NCBI GenBank assembly: GCA_963698165.1
Contig: CAVOPT010000007.1
Location: 620,001-684,000 of the forward strand
Direction: 5' to 3'
Source: JAAYUJ01 sp963698165
GTDB lineage: Bacteria; Desulfobacterota; Syntrophobacteria; Syntrophobacterales; Syntrophobacteraceae
DNA: 64,000 nt
The notes under the pieces are model-generated. The model was not told where the DNA came from, did no database searches, and saw only the letters and a program-made list of their open reading frames with translations. The translations under genes and the position numbers were made by a program. How positions within the stretch are numbered: the stretch's first letter is position 1; each line of letters opens with the position of its first letter. Shown piece by piece: positions 18,801 through 27,256 of this stretch.

Positions 18801-20981
18801 TTCTTCATGTTCCTGGCGGATTTCGAGCAGGCCTATGAACCGGGAGCCCTAGTCGACGTCGTGGACCCCGGTCCTGTCCTGGACCAAGACGGCCTCGTGG
18901 TAGCCACCAACGTTGTGGTCGGACAAGCCAATCCCGCCCTGGTGATCAACGGACCTGCAAAGAAAGAGGCGCCCCTGCCCATCGTCGTTGACAGGGCCAA
19001 CATCTGCAAGGACGGGGTCAACGTTCCACCCTGTCCCGAGGCGATCATGGCCGCCGACCCCGGCACCATGGTGGTCAATTACCGCAACGAACCCGTCGCC
19101 CACAGGCTTTACAACCCCGCCACGGGCCTCCAGGCTGCCGGATTGGCAGGTGACCCGGCCTTCGCCTTCCGTTCCGACGTCAACCGGGCGAACCCTGCCT
19201 TGAACCGTCAGCCGGATTTCTTTGGCGGCGACTTCCTCACGGGAGGCGTCCAGCGGGGTGATCCCTTCACGCCCCTCCTGAGGGTCTATTACGGGGATAA
19301 AATCGTGTTTCGCCTGGGAACCGGAGCCACGGAGGAGTCCCACAACGCCTCCATCCACGGCCTACGGTGGCTCCAGAACCCATTCTCCCCCAATTCGGGA
19401 TACATCAACCACCAGCACCTGGGGATCGCGGAGCACTTCGAGGGGAACATCCCCATCGTTCCCTCCGAGAACGAGTCGCGGAACACCTTCGCGTTCACGG
19501 ACTTCCTGTACAAGTTGGGAGCGGCCACTGACGACCTGTGGAATGGGACCTGGGGTCTTCTCAGGGCTTATGACCGGGAAGCCGCCGGAGTGGGTCTTTT
19601 GGCTCTGCCCAACACCCCGGCTTCCAGGACCAGGATCACCAACATCGCGGAATTCAACGGGGTGTGCCCGAGAACCGCAAGGGTGCGACAGTTCGATGTC
19701 ACGGCGGCAGCCGCATCCGATATTCTGCCGCCCTTGCCCGGAGCCCTTCCCGGAACTCCCGGATCGAGAGGAACCCTCATTTACAACAAGCGCGCCGGCG
19801 CCAATCCCGGGTTTCCCGGTCCTCTCCACGACCCATCGGCGATCCTCTATGTGAGAACCTCCGACCTGGATCCTGTGACGGGCAAGCTCCTGCCAAGCGT
19901 TCCGGTTGAGCCACTGGTGCTCCGGGCCGCAGCCGGGGAGTGCATCAACGTAACCCTCCGCAATCGCCTGCCGAGCGTCCTGGACGATCCCGCGGGCTAC
20001 AACCACTGGCCTTTCTTGATCGATGGTTTCAATGCCAACCAGGTCAAGCCGTCAAGAAATGTGGGGCTGCATCCCCAGCTGGTGGCCTATGACGTGTCGC
20101 TCCACGACGGGACCAACGTGGGCCTGAACCCCAACAGGAGGAACCCGGCTGCCCCTCCGACGGCTGCGCAGACCGCGGCCCCGGGCGCCTCCATCACGTA
20201 CCGCTGGTATGCAGGGACCCTCACCCTCGGCCCCCGCAATAATCTGGCGGCCACGCCGGTTGAGTTCGGCGCGACCAACCTCATTCCCGCGGACCCGATG
20301 AAACACTCCAACAAGGGAGCCATCGGTGCCCTCATCATCGAACCGAGAAATGCCACCTGGCTTGAGGACACGACGTCCCGGGCTTCCGCCACTGTTGTCT
20401 CTCCCGTATCGGGAACCTTTAGGGAGTTCGTGGTGCTCTTCCAGGATGATGTGAACTGGCTGGATGCATTGGGCAGGCCCATTCCCCCGTCGGTGGTCGA
20501 GGAAGACGCCGAGGATTCCGGAAACGAGGGCTTGAACTACCGGGCCGAGCCGCCATGGTTCCGCCTTGGCTTTGCTCCCAATGCCACCGGGGCGCAGATG
20601 GACTTGGTGGATTTCTCCAGGGCCCTGTCCAACTCGGCTGTCGGAGGTGTTGATCCCGAAACTCCCATTTTCACGGCGAGGGCGGGCCAGCAGGTGCGCT
20701 TCCGGGTACTCAAGCCAGGCGGTCACGGCCGAAACCATGTCTTCGCGTTCCATGGCCACAGCTGGGAGCGAATGCCGTACCAGTTTGATTCGACAGTGAT
20801 CGGGAAAAACACCCTTAGCGAGCACAAAGGCGCACAGGAAGGTCACGGGCCATATGCCCACTGGAACGTGCTCTTCAACAGCGCGGGCGGCAAGAACGGG
20901 ATCAGAGGCGACTACCTCCTCCGTGACTTCTCCGCGCCGCATTTGGCCGGCGGCATGTGGGGTATCATGCGGGTCAGATAG
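15900..20981 (+). CDS. Giant secreted multicopper oxidase, MofA/MnxG-like
   Basis: The 1693-residue protein starts at ATG 15900, 6 nt after GGAGG; a TTG two codons earlier is less likely. A signal peptide with a hydrophobic core ends near SPVDA-KT. Copper motifs are HMFHLHAHQW (about 447-456), a perfect type-1 signature HCHxxxHxxxxM (about 501-512), HIHLVKFD (807-814), THDHFGPSTHQ (905-915), HNASIH (1148-1153), and HGRNHVFAFHGHSW (1609-1622) near the C-terminus. Length and motifs resemble the manganese-oxidising MofA/MnxG group, about three times the size of a normal laccase. Substrate is unproven; metal or organic oxidation in the periplasm or outside the cell is inferred. A strong terminator follows. 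Confidence 0.85.
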   Translation: MNNAAHSRVMLVTFVATFYIVALLFTSPVDAKTITANVVAMDHSMMLNRLGAMIPNGMMFALREDVIPTNPALGLIPGNARLRSDKRPRPLVLRMNVGDTLTVNFQNLLTPIAAPGQPATRTASLRALGMQLARSIVSDGSHVGRNPSGQVAPGGTATYSFTADREGGYLLYSGSTLGGGEVGIGAFGLGLFGAVNVEPVGAEYYRSQVTKNDLDLATIGTTAFGHPMINYDALYPPGHPLAGRPILKMLTTTNQLVHSDLNAIVTGPGGGYFAEGTYREVAASVPPNSDDSPPRTRNEPFREFTVIFHDELAATQAFPLFTPNIVAGGVNQNPLSHTLKSVRDAFAVNYGTGGIGAEIIANRLGVGPMYDCTECKYEEFFLTSWVVGDPAMVVDIPAGPGDAVGAVTVPGPKATRAFYPDDPSNVFHSYLNDHVKMRNIHIGKEHHMFHLHAHQWLFTPDDDNSSYLDVQGLGPGSSYTYEITYNGSGNRNLTPGDSIFHCHFYPHFAMGMWSLWRVHDVFEGGTQLDANGRPAPGSRALPDIEILAGTPIPALVPFPSRPMAPVPGATARIAFNGGLPTGQVEVVGAGNPGYPFFIPGIAGRRPPKPPMDTENDGGLPRHIVTSGIADSEFHHTETRLSFDKTLHRIAARELPENGTALEQAAMNFHARRFHPTFYPDGTPAGTAVNDPTGFKTNGQTAKQGAPYADPCIDDSGDPVGNPRTIRAAAFQFDMIMNKVGWHFNQARALAHNEDVEAIMNKQKAPEPFFFRANSNDCITFYHTNLVPNIYVTDDYQVRTPTDIIGQHIHLVKFDVTSSDGSGNGWNYEDGTFSPEEVRERIAALNAGGGLRSFDGLTVRNNLVPVQHPDFNIPEGLGAQTTIQRWYADPTVNNRGEDRTLGTVFTHDHFGPSTHQQAGLYAFLGVEPQGSTWRDPEDGTIFGSRPDGGPTSFRADILTQDPSKSYREFFMFLADFEQAYEPGALVDVVDPGPVLDQDGLVVATNVVVGQANPALVINGPAKKEAPLPIVVDRANICKDGVNVPPCPEAIMAADPGTMVVNYRNEPVAHRLYNPATGLQAAGLAGDPAFAFRSDVNRANPALNRQPDFFGGDFLTGGVQRGDPFTPLLRVYYGDKIVFRLGTGATEESHNASIHGLRWLQNPFSPNSGYINHQHLGIAEHFEGNIPIVPSENESRNTFAFTDFLYKLGAATDDLWNGTWGLLRAYDREAAGVGLLALPNTPASRTRITNIAEFNGVCPRTARVRQFDVTAAAASDILPPLPGALPGTPGSRGTLIYNKRAGANPGFPGPLHDPSAILYVRTSDLDPVTGKLLPSVPVEPLVLRAAAGECINVTLRNRLPSVLDDPAGYNHWPFLIDGFNANQVKPSRNVGLHPQLVAYDVSLHDGTNVGLNPNRRNPAAPPTAAQTAAPGASITYRWYAGTLTLGPRNNLAATPVEFGATNLIPADPMKHSNKGAIGALIIEPRNATWLEDTTSRASATVVSPVSGTFREFVVLFQDDVNWLDALGRPIPPSVVEEDAEDSGNEGLNYRAEPPWFRLGFAPNATGAQMDLVDFSRALSNSAVGGVDPETPIFTARAGQQVRFRVLKPGGHGRNHVFAFHGHSWERMPYQFDSTVIGKNTLSEHKGAQEGHGPYAHWNVLFNSAGGKNGIRGDYLLRDFSAPHLAGGMWGIMRVR

Positions 20982-21005
20982 AACCGGCCTGTAACACGGC
21001 AACGA

Positions 21006-21037
21006 GGGTGCGGTCCCCAGGGGTCGCACCCTTTTTT
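21006..21037 (+). terminator. Rho-independent terminator of multicopper oxidase gene
   Basis: GGGTGCG and CGCACCC form a 7-bp GC-rich stem, followed directly by six T residues. It lies 25 nt after the stop at 20981, so the beta-propeller gene at 21756 probably has its own promoter. Confidence 0.8.
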
Positions 21038-21060
21038 GTTCTTTGAATCCCAATCACTGA

Positions 21061-21284
21061 ACCACGAAGAGCACGCACCTGGCGGAGGAGACAATAGGAC
21101 TGCAGTCATTTGTCTTAGAGCGTGTCACAAACAAGCCCTTAGGGAGGGCCCTTTACGCCATTCCGGCGGAAGCCGGAATCCAGGTTCTTCAAGCGTATTA
21201 CTGGACCCCGGCTGCACGCCGGTGGCGATGGAATTGGGGTACATATTTGACACCCTCTTAGTGATCTTCGTGTGCTTCGTGGTG
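21061..21284. repeat. Repeat segment bounded by ACCACGAAGAGCACG inverted arms
   Basis: ACCACGAAGAGCACG at 21061-21075 is mirrored by CGTGTGCTTCGTGGT at 21270-21284. Between them lies a REP-like palindrome (CATTCCGGCGGAAGCCGGAA near 21158). The same arm also occurs at 53568-53582 inside the liv operon. It looks like a small non-autonomous interspersed element. Confidence 0.5.
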
Positions 21285-21372
21285 AATCAGCGTCTGGTTG
21301 CGGGCATGCTGCGCCGTGTCCCTCTTGGTTCAAATAGAATCAACCGGTTACGGAAAAGCGTGAAACTTCAGA

Positions 21373-21454
21373 GACAAATGCATCGATCCCGATCAACCCC
21401 GTGAGTCCGGACGATGAGAAGCTTGTTTTCCCTGGGCTTCTCAGTTATTCATCG
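21373..21454 (+). repeat. 82-bp direct repeat, copy 1
   Basis: This segment starts GACAAATGCATCG, ends TTCATCG, and is almost identical to 21616-21697. It contains a nested hairpin: an outer CGATGA/TCATCG and an inner GAAGC/GCTTC. The conservation and structure suggest a functional RNA or DNA element. Confidence 0.7.
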
Positions 21455-21459
21455 CTAAA

Positions 21460-21615
21460 GTGAGCGATTTTCCAGCATGCTTGTCACTGCGGGAGGGCGT
21501 AAAGCCCTCCCCTACGAAAATGTCCTTTAACCCACATCGTAGGGGCGGGGTTTATCCCCGCCCGCATGGCAAGGCATTTTCTAAGGGCTTTAAGAGAGTG
21601 AATCGCTCAATTTAG
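21460..21615. repeat. REP-type palindromes inside inverted TGAGCGATT ends
   Basis: TGAGCGATT near 21465 and AATCGCTCA near 21601 are inverted ends. Inside lie two REP hairpins, GGGAGGGCGTAAAGCCCTCCC and GGGGCGGGGTTTATCCCCGCCC, facing each other through CCTACG/CGTAGG. The whole block is sandwiched between the two 82-bp direct repeats. Confidence 0.6.
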
Positions 21616-21697
21616 GACAAATGCATCGGCTACGATCAACCCCGTGAGTCCGGACGATGAGAAGCTTGTTTTCCCTGGGCTTCTCAGTTATTCATCG
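21616..21697 (+). repeat. 82-bp direct repeat, copy 2
   Basis: This is the second copy of the element at 21373-21454, differing by only a few bases near its 5' end. It ends about 58 bp before the start codon of the beta-propeller gene, so it would lie in that gene's leader. Confidence 0.7.
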
Positions 21698-21755
21698 TCT
21701 GTGTCGGCGCGGAGCCGGCAACAAACACCCTCCCAGCTCTTGAACAGGAGTTGCC

Positions 21756-23729
21756 ATGACAAGACGGTTTTCTCTGTGGTCTGCTGTGTTTACCCTATCG
21801 CTCTCTCTCGCGTGGATCTCGCCGGCGGGCGGTGCCCCCGTCAAGGAGTCCACACCCCAAAAGACCGAGGAAAAAGCGACTTTTGAATCCGCATCCAAGG
21901 TCGTCAAGGGGGGAATCTCTGTGGAGATGATGATTGATCCCGTCAGGAATGACTCTCAGGCCTCCGGAGAAATCATGGAAGGAGAGGATATTGCCATCGG
22001 CTTCAAGATCGTGGACACCGCTACCGGGGTCCCCATGCCGGGGCTTCGTCCTGCAGCGTGGATCGACACCAAGGGCAGCTCCGTCGAGTTGAAGGAGGGC
22101 AAGCCCCTCACAGTGACCTGCAAGGACAAGATCAGCCAGTTCCTCCAGGGAAGTCTTGCCTACCAGCCCGAACTGGATCTCACGTCTTACTATATTCTGG
22201 TCATGAACGAGAAGCCCAGCATCACCGTCTTGAACCCGCAGCTCGGCTTCTACGTTTCCAAAACGGTCACGACGATCCCCCTCAAGAGCCCCGCCGAGGA
22301 TTGGGCCCTGACCAGGGACGGAAAATCCCTTTTCGTCACCATGCCCTCAAGCAATCAGCTGGCGGTCGTGGATACCGCCACGTGGAAAGTCGCCACGACT
22401 CTCACCACTGCAGAAAACCCGGTCCGCGTCGCTCTCCAGCCCGACGAGAGATACCTTTGGGTGGGAAACAACGGGCCGGCGGGCCCCTTGCTCTTCAGTG
22501 GGGTCACCATCCTGGATGCCGCCAAACGCCAGGTGATCTCCAGGATAGAAACGGGCAAGGGCGGTCATGAGCTTGCGTTTGCCGACGACAGCAGTTTGGC
22601 CTTTGTGACGAACAGGGAGGAGGGAACGGTTTCCATCGTCGACGTTCCAAAACTGCAGAAGGTCAAGGACCTCAAGACCGGTTCCCTGCCGGTTTCAGCC
22701 GACTATTCCAAACAGGCCAAGGCGCTCTACGTGGCCCACGAAGGAGACGGAAAAATCGTGGCCATCGATGGGAAGAGACAGGAAGTGGTCGCGACCATCG
22801 ATGCCAAACCAGGCCTCAGGGCCATCCGCTTCAGCCCGGACGGACGATGGGGTTTCGTTCTGAATCAGAAGGAAAGCGAGGCCTACATCATCGACGCCTC
22901 CGTCAACCGGATTCTCCACACGGTGCAGGTGGAGCCAAGGCCCGACCAGGTGGGATTCACCTCCACCTATGCGTACATCCGATCCCTCGGGTCCAACCAG
23001 GTCAACGCCGTCCAACTTGGTCTCATCGAGAAGAGCGAAAAGCTCCCCCTCGTGAAGTTTCCTGCCGGCCAGGATGCACCGGAGCGCGCCAGGAGCATTG
23101 GTATTGCGAGCGTCATCAGTCCCACGCCGGAGTTTGACGTGGTGCTCATTGCCAACCCGTCGGACAAGAACGTTTACTACTACATGGAGGGCATGCTGGC
23201 TCCCATGGGGAGTTTTCAGAATTTCCCCGGGGAACCGCGAGGCATTGTTGTGGTGGATCGCAGCCTCAAGGAGACGAGTGCCGGGTTCTATTCCTCGGTT
23301 CTTAGACTTCCCCACAGCGGTGAGTTCGACGTGGCGTTCCTCATGGATTCGCCAACCCTCTACCACTGCTTCCAAATGTCGGTGAAGGCAAACCCGGCCA
23401 TTCCCAGGGAAGCCCCTTTCCCGTTGAAGATTGAATTTCTGACCCCGGAAAGGGAGCTCAAAATCGGCAAGCCCTTCCCATTCAGGGTGGAAGTTCGCGA
23501 CCCATTAACGGACAAGCCCATAACAGATCTGAAGGACTTGCATTATCTCACCATTCTCATGCCTGGAATCTCGCAGTCGAGAACTCCGGCGAAACCCTTG
23601 GGCAACGGGGTTTACGAGGCGGACATCGTTGCAGGGGAGCCCGGCTATTACAAGGTTTTCTTCCTTGCGCCTTCACGGAGCGCGGAACCTCACCAGCTGC
23701 CTCACGCCAATCTCCGTGCGGTCGAGTAG
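21756..23729 (+). CDS. Secreted YVTN-type beta-propeller protein
   Basis: The 657-residue protein has a signal peptide (first ~27 residues, cleavage near GGA-AP). A beta-sandwich-like N-terminal part (about 45-165) is followed by a seven-bladed propeller of YVTN/cytochrome D1-like repeats (about 170-520, for example RDGKSLFVTMP, VALQPDERYLWVG, IRFSPDGRWGFVL). The C-terminal part (about 545-655) is another Ig-like domain. There is no heme motif. AGGAG precedes ATG 21756. It is followed after 60 nt by the cytochrome c fusion gene, so the two likely form an operon that works with the copper oxidase outside the inner membrane; that link is inferred from position. Confidence 0.8.
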   Translation: MTRRFSLWSAVFTLSLSLAWISPAGGAPVKESTPQKTEEKATFESASKVVKGGISVEMMIDPVRNDSQASGEIMEGEDIAIGFKIVDTATGVPMPGLRPAAWIDTKGSSVELKEGKPLTVTCKDKISQFLQGSLAYQPELDLTSYYILVMNEKPSITVLNPQLGFYVSKTVTTIPLKSPAEDWALTRDGKSLFVTMPSSNQLAVVDTATWKVATTLTTAENPVRVALQPDERYLWVGNNGPAGPLLFSGVTILDAAKRQVISRIETGKGGHELAFADDSSLAFVTNREEGTVSIVDVPKLQKVKDLKTGSLPVSADYSKQAKALYVAHEGDGKIVAIDGKRQEVVATIDAKPGLRAIRFSPDGRWGFVLNQKESEAYIIDASVNRILHTVQVEPRPDQVGFTSTYAYIRSLGSNQVNAVQLGLIEKSEKLPLVKFPAGQDAPERARSIGIASVISPTPEFDVVLIANPSDKNVYYYMEGMLAPMGSFQNFPGEPRGIVVVDRSLKETSAGFYSSVLRLPHSGEFDVAFLMDSPTLYHCFQMSVKANPAIPREAPFPLKIEFLTPERELKIGKPFPFRVEVRDPLTDKPITDLKDLHYLTILMPGISQSRTPAKPLGNGVYEADIVAGEPGYYKVFFLAPSRSAEPHQLPHANLRAVE

Positions 23730-23789
23730 GGGACAAATCCAGGTGCTTGCACCCAGCCCGTTCACCCGCCTCTTTGAAGGAGATTCCCG

Positions 23790-25409
23790 GTGCTGAAGAC
23801 GGCCTGCCTCGTGACAAGCCCATGGCTGAGGCTGCTGTGGATTCTTGCGGCAGTGCTCTTTCTGGAGCCATGCCGGCCACTCGCCGGCGCTCACGCGGAG
23901 CAGCTCACTGAACGGGAGAAGCGGGGAAAGCAGGTCTACATCCAGACCACGAGTCCATCGGGTGGGGAGATCAAGGCCTTCGTGGGCAAATCCATGATGG
24001 AGGCCCCCGGAGCATCGCTTCCGTGCATCAACTGCCACGGGTACGATGGGGTCGGCCTCGTGGAGAGCGGCGTGACAGCCACCACGATCATCTGGGAGGA
24101 ATTGACGAAGCCCTATGGACTCAAGCACCCGACGGGCAGGGAGCATAGCCCGTACACCGAGGAAAGCCTCGCCAGGGCGATTTCCGAGGGCATGGACCCG
24201 GCGGGAAACCCCCTCGACGTCTCCATGCCCAGGTACACAATGCCTGCGGAAGACCTTGCGGACCTCGTCGCCTACATCAAGCGCATCGGCAACGTGCTGG
24301 ACCCGGGTCTCACGGAGACTTCCATCAAAGTCGGCACATTCCTCCCTCTCACGGGCAGGCTGGCGGGGACGGGGAAGGCCATGGACTCCGTGCTCAGGGC
24401 TTTCTTTTCGGATCTGAACAGGGGCGGAGGCGTCTACAATCGCAAGATTGACCTGGAAGTGCTGCGATTGGGGGAAAGCCCCACGGCAGTCCCTGATGCG
24501 GCCAGGGAACTCATGACGGGAAGGCAAGCCTTTGCCCTGGTGAGCCCCTTCATTGCCGGAGCCGACCGGAAAGTGGCCGAGCTCGCCGAGCAAAACGAGG
24601 TGCCCGTCTTCGGCCCCTTTACTCTGCACCCCGAGGAAGTGGCTCTGCTGAACCGCTTCACGTTCTATCTCTACTCCGGTTTGAGGGAACAGGCACGCGC
24701 CCTGGTCATCCATGCCGAGGAAAAGTTGAAGGGCACCCGGGCTCCCTTCGCCATTGTCACCTCCAGGGAAACCGAAAGTGCCGTGGTGGAATCTGCCGAG
24801 AAGCAGGCCAGGAAACTTGGGTGGAAGTCGGTGGTGAAATTTGAATTCTCGGGAGATGCCGCCGAGGCTCAAGGCGCCAGGGACACGATGGCGGGAGGGA
24901 ATGTCGGGGCCGTCCTGGTGCTGGGATCCTGGGACGCCTTCAAGACGCTCTTGCGGGAAAGCGAAAAGCCCGGGTGGAATCCTCTCTTCCTCCTGCCCGG
25001 ATCAGCGGCACGGAGTGACGTCTTTGAACTTCCCGAGGTTTTCAGCAGCCGGGTTTTTCTCTCCTACCCGACTGTCCCCTCGGACCGCACCGAAGCGGGA
25101 ACCAGGGAGTTCAACCGCTTTCACGCAACCCACCAATTGCCCACGGAACATGTGGCAGCCCAGATTTCGGCCTACTGCGCGGCAAAGGTCTTCGTGGAGG
25201 GACTGAAGCGCACGGGGCGCAAGCTGAGCCGGGAGAAGCTCATTGCAGCGATGGACAGAATGACCCAATTCAACACCGGCCTGACACCGAAGATCACCTA
25301 CGATCCTAATCGCCGCATCGGCGCCTACGGAGCTCACGTGCTGGGGGTGGACCTGCGGAAGAAGGGATTCTCGCCGGACGGAGGCTGGATTGAATTGGAG
25401 ATCCTCTGA
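23790..25409 (+). CDS. Fusion of cytochrome c domain and Liv-type periplasmic binding protein
   Basis: The 539-residue protein starts at GTG 23790, 6 nt after AAGGAG. A signal peptide (to about residue 36) is followed by a monoheme cytochrome c domain with CINCH at 79-83 and candidate distal Met residues at 146 and 151. From about residue 178 (IKVGTFLPLTGRLAG) a complete type I periplasmic binding fold of the branched-chain amino acid (LivJ/leucine-binding) family follows. No permease genes are adjacent, so it may not feed a transporter. It could couple ligand sensing to electron transfer beside the copper oxidase. Confidence 0.85.
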   Translation: MLKTACLVTSPWLRLLWILAAVLFLEPCRPLAGAHAEQLTEREKRGKQVYIQTTSPSGGEIKAFVGKSMMEAPGASLPCINCHGYDGVGLVESGVTATTIIWEELTKPYGLKHPTGREHSPYTEESLARAISEGMDPAGNPLDVSMPRYTMPAEDLADLVAYIKRIGNVLDPGLTETSIKVGTFLPLTGRLAGTGKAMDSVLRAFFSDLNRGGGVYNRKIDLEVLRLGESPTAVPDAARELMTGRQAFALVSPFIAGADRKVAELAEQNEVPVFGPFTLHPEEVALLNRFTFYLYSGLREQARALVIHAEEKLKGTRAPFAIVTSRETESAVVESAEKQARKLGWKSVVKFEFSGDAAEAQGARDTMAGGNVGAVLVLGSWDAFKTLLRESEKPGWNPLFLLPGSAARSDVFELPEVFSSRVFLSYPTVPSDRTEAGTREFNRFHATHQLPTEHVAAQISAYCAAKVFVEGLKRTGRKLSREKLIAAMDRMTQFNTGLTPKITYDPNRRIGAYGAHVLGVDLRKKGFSPDGGWIELEIL

Positions 25410-25454
25410 TGCTCTCACCCGAGGGCCGCCTCAAACCTTGAAAAACCGGGAACT

Positions 25455-25534
25455 CACCGCAGAGGCCGCTGAGAGCGCGGAGATTCTCTTTGCACAGGTT
25501 GTCTCCTCGGCAATCTCTGCGTGCTCTGCGGTGG
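25455..25534. repeat. Dispersed CGCAGAG palindrome, copy C
   Basis: CACCGCAGAGGCCG on the left and GTGCTCTGCGGTGG on the right form a long imperfect hairpin. The internal AGATTCTCTTTGCACAGGTT matches copies B and D. Confidence 0.65.
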
Positions 25535-25639
25535 ATCCCTTGCATCCTCTTGATTTCGCCCAATGGCTGCGCCGTTACCTCTGGACTCCCTGCTCCCGTG
25601 AAAAAGCGGGAACTCCTCAATGTGCCGGATGATGGACGG

Positions 25640-27256
25640 CTAGCAGCCGATCTGCTTATAGAAGTCGTTCCCCTTGTCGTCCACCAGGATGAAGGCGGGG
25701 AAGTCTTCCACTTCGATCTTCCAGATGGCTTCCATTCCCAGTTCGGGGTACTCCAGCACCTCGACCTTCTTGATGTTTTCCTTGGCGAGGAGTGCCGCTG
25801 GTCCACCGATGGATCCCAGGTAGAATCCGCCGTGTTTCTTGCAGGCATCGGTCACCTGCTGGCTCCGGTTGCCCTTGGCGATCATGATCATGGAACCGCC
25901 CCGCGACTGGAAGAGATCCACGTAAGAATCCATTCTTCCCGCCGTGGTGGGGCCGAAGGAGCCGGAGGGCATGCCCTTGGGGGTCTTGGCCGGACCAGCA
26001 TAGTAGATCGGGTGATCCAGCATGTACTGCGGGAGTCCGTCTCCCTTGTCAATGCGCTCTTTAAGCTTGGCGTGGGCTATGTCGCGCCCGACGATGAGGG
26101 TTCCGGTCAGCGAAAGCTGAGTGGTCACGGGATACTTGGTCAGTTCGGCCAGGACCTCCTTAATGGGGCGATTCAGATTGATCTTCACCACACCGTGGTC
26201 GTGCTTCCCGCGATATTTCTCCGGAATGAATTTTCCTGGGCTGCGCTCCAGTTCCTCGACCCAGATCCCGTCCTTGTTGATCTTTGCCTTGATGTTCCGG
26301 TCCGCGGAACAGGAAACCCCCATGGCAACCGGGCACGATGCGCCGTGGCGGGGCAACCGAACCACGCGAACGTCCAGCACAAAATGCTTGCCGCCGAATT
26401 GGGCCCCCAGCCCAAGCTTGTAAGCAGCCTGCAGGAGCTTTTCTTCCATCTCCACGTCGCGGAACGCCTGGCCGCCTTCATTTCCCTGAGTGGGGAGGTT
26501 GTCCAGGTAACCGGTGCTGGCGAGCTTCACCGTCTTGAGGCAGCCTTCCGCGGACGTTCCACCCACGACGAACGCCAGGTGATAGGGAGGACACGCCGCC
26601 GTGCCGAGGCTCTTCATCTTCTCCACCAGAAACTTCTCGAGGCTTGCGGGGTTCAGGAGAGCCTTGGTTTCCTGGTAGAGCATGCTCTTGTTGGCGGAAC
26701 CGCCGCCTTTGGCCACGAACAAGAACTTGTATTCCATCCCGGCAGTAGCGTACAGATCAATCTGGGGCGGAAGGTTGGTCCCGGAGTTGACCTCGTCGTA
26801 CATGTTCAGAGGAATGGTCTGTGAGTAGCGAAGGTTTTCCTCGGTGTAAGTCTTGTACACACCCTTGGTCAGGAACTCCTCATCGTTGCCGCCGGTCCAC
26901 ACCTGCTGGCCCTTCTTGCCGACGATGGTGGCGGTGCCCGTGTCCTGGCAGATGGGAAGCACGCCTTCCGCGGAGACCTCGGCGTTCCTGAGCATGGCAA
27001 TGGCCACACCACGATCGTTGGGCGAGGAGTCCGGATCCGTCAGGATGGCCGCAACCTTCCCCAGGTGCGAGGGGCGAAGGAGAAAGGAAACATCGCGCAT
27101 GGCCTCGTTGGCGAGGAAAGCAAGGCCTTCCGGGTCCACCTTGAGGACTTCCTTACCGTCAAAATTCACAACGGATACGTAATCCTTGGTGGCGAGGCGA
27201 TATTGGGTATTGTCTTTTGCGAGAGGGAACGGGTCTTGGTACTTGAACTCTGGCAT
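25640..27256 (-). CDS. fum: Fumarate hydratase, class I (iron-sulfur)
   Basis: The 538-residue single-chain class I fumarase interconverts fumarate and malate in the cytoplasm using a labile [4Fe-4S] cluster. The N-terminal (alpha) and C-terminal (beta) parts are fused as in FumA/FumB. PICQDTGT (Cys103), the SAEGC motif (Cys239) and GVSCSADR (Cys316) supply plausible cluster ligands. The C-terminal part has GPTTAGRMDSY and RGGSMIMIAKGNRS. In a syntrophic propionate or fumarate metaboliser this would be a central enzyme. It is transcribed alone. Confidence 0.94.
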   Translation of the reverse strand: MPEFKYQDPFPLAKDNTQYRLATKDYVSVVNFDGKEVLKVDPEGLAFLANEAMRDVSFLLRPSHLGKVAAILTDPDSSPNDRGVAIAMLRNAEVSAEGVLPICQDTGTATIVGKKGQQVWTGGNDEEFLTKGVYKTYTEENLRYSQTIPLNMYDEVNSGTNLPPQIDLYATAGMEYKFLFVAKGGGSANKSMLYQETKALLNPASLEKFLVEKMKSLGTAACPPYHLAFVVGGTSAEGCLKTVKLASTGYLDNLPTQGNEGGQAFRDVEMEEKLLQAAYKLGLGAQFGGKHFVLDVRVVRLPRHGASCPVAMGVSCSADRNIKAKINKDGIWVEELERSPGKFIPEKYRGKHDHGVVKINLNRPIKEVLAELTKYPVTTQLSLTGTLIVGRDIAHAKLKERIDKGDGLPQYMLDHPIYYAGPAKTPKGMPSGSFGPTTAGRMDSYVDLFQSRGGSMIMIAKGNRSQQVTDACKKHGGFYLGSIGGPAALLAKENIKKVEVLEYPELGMEAIWKIEVEDFPAFILVDDKGNDFYKQIGC

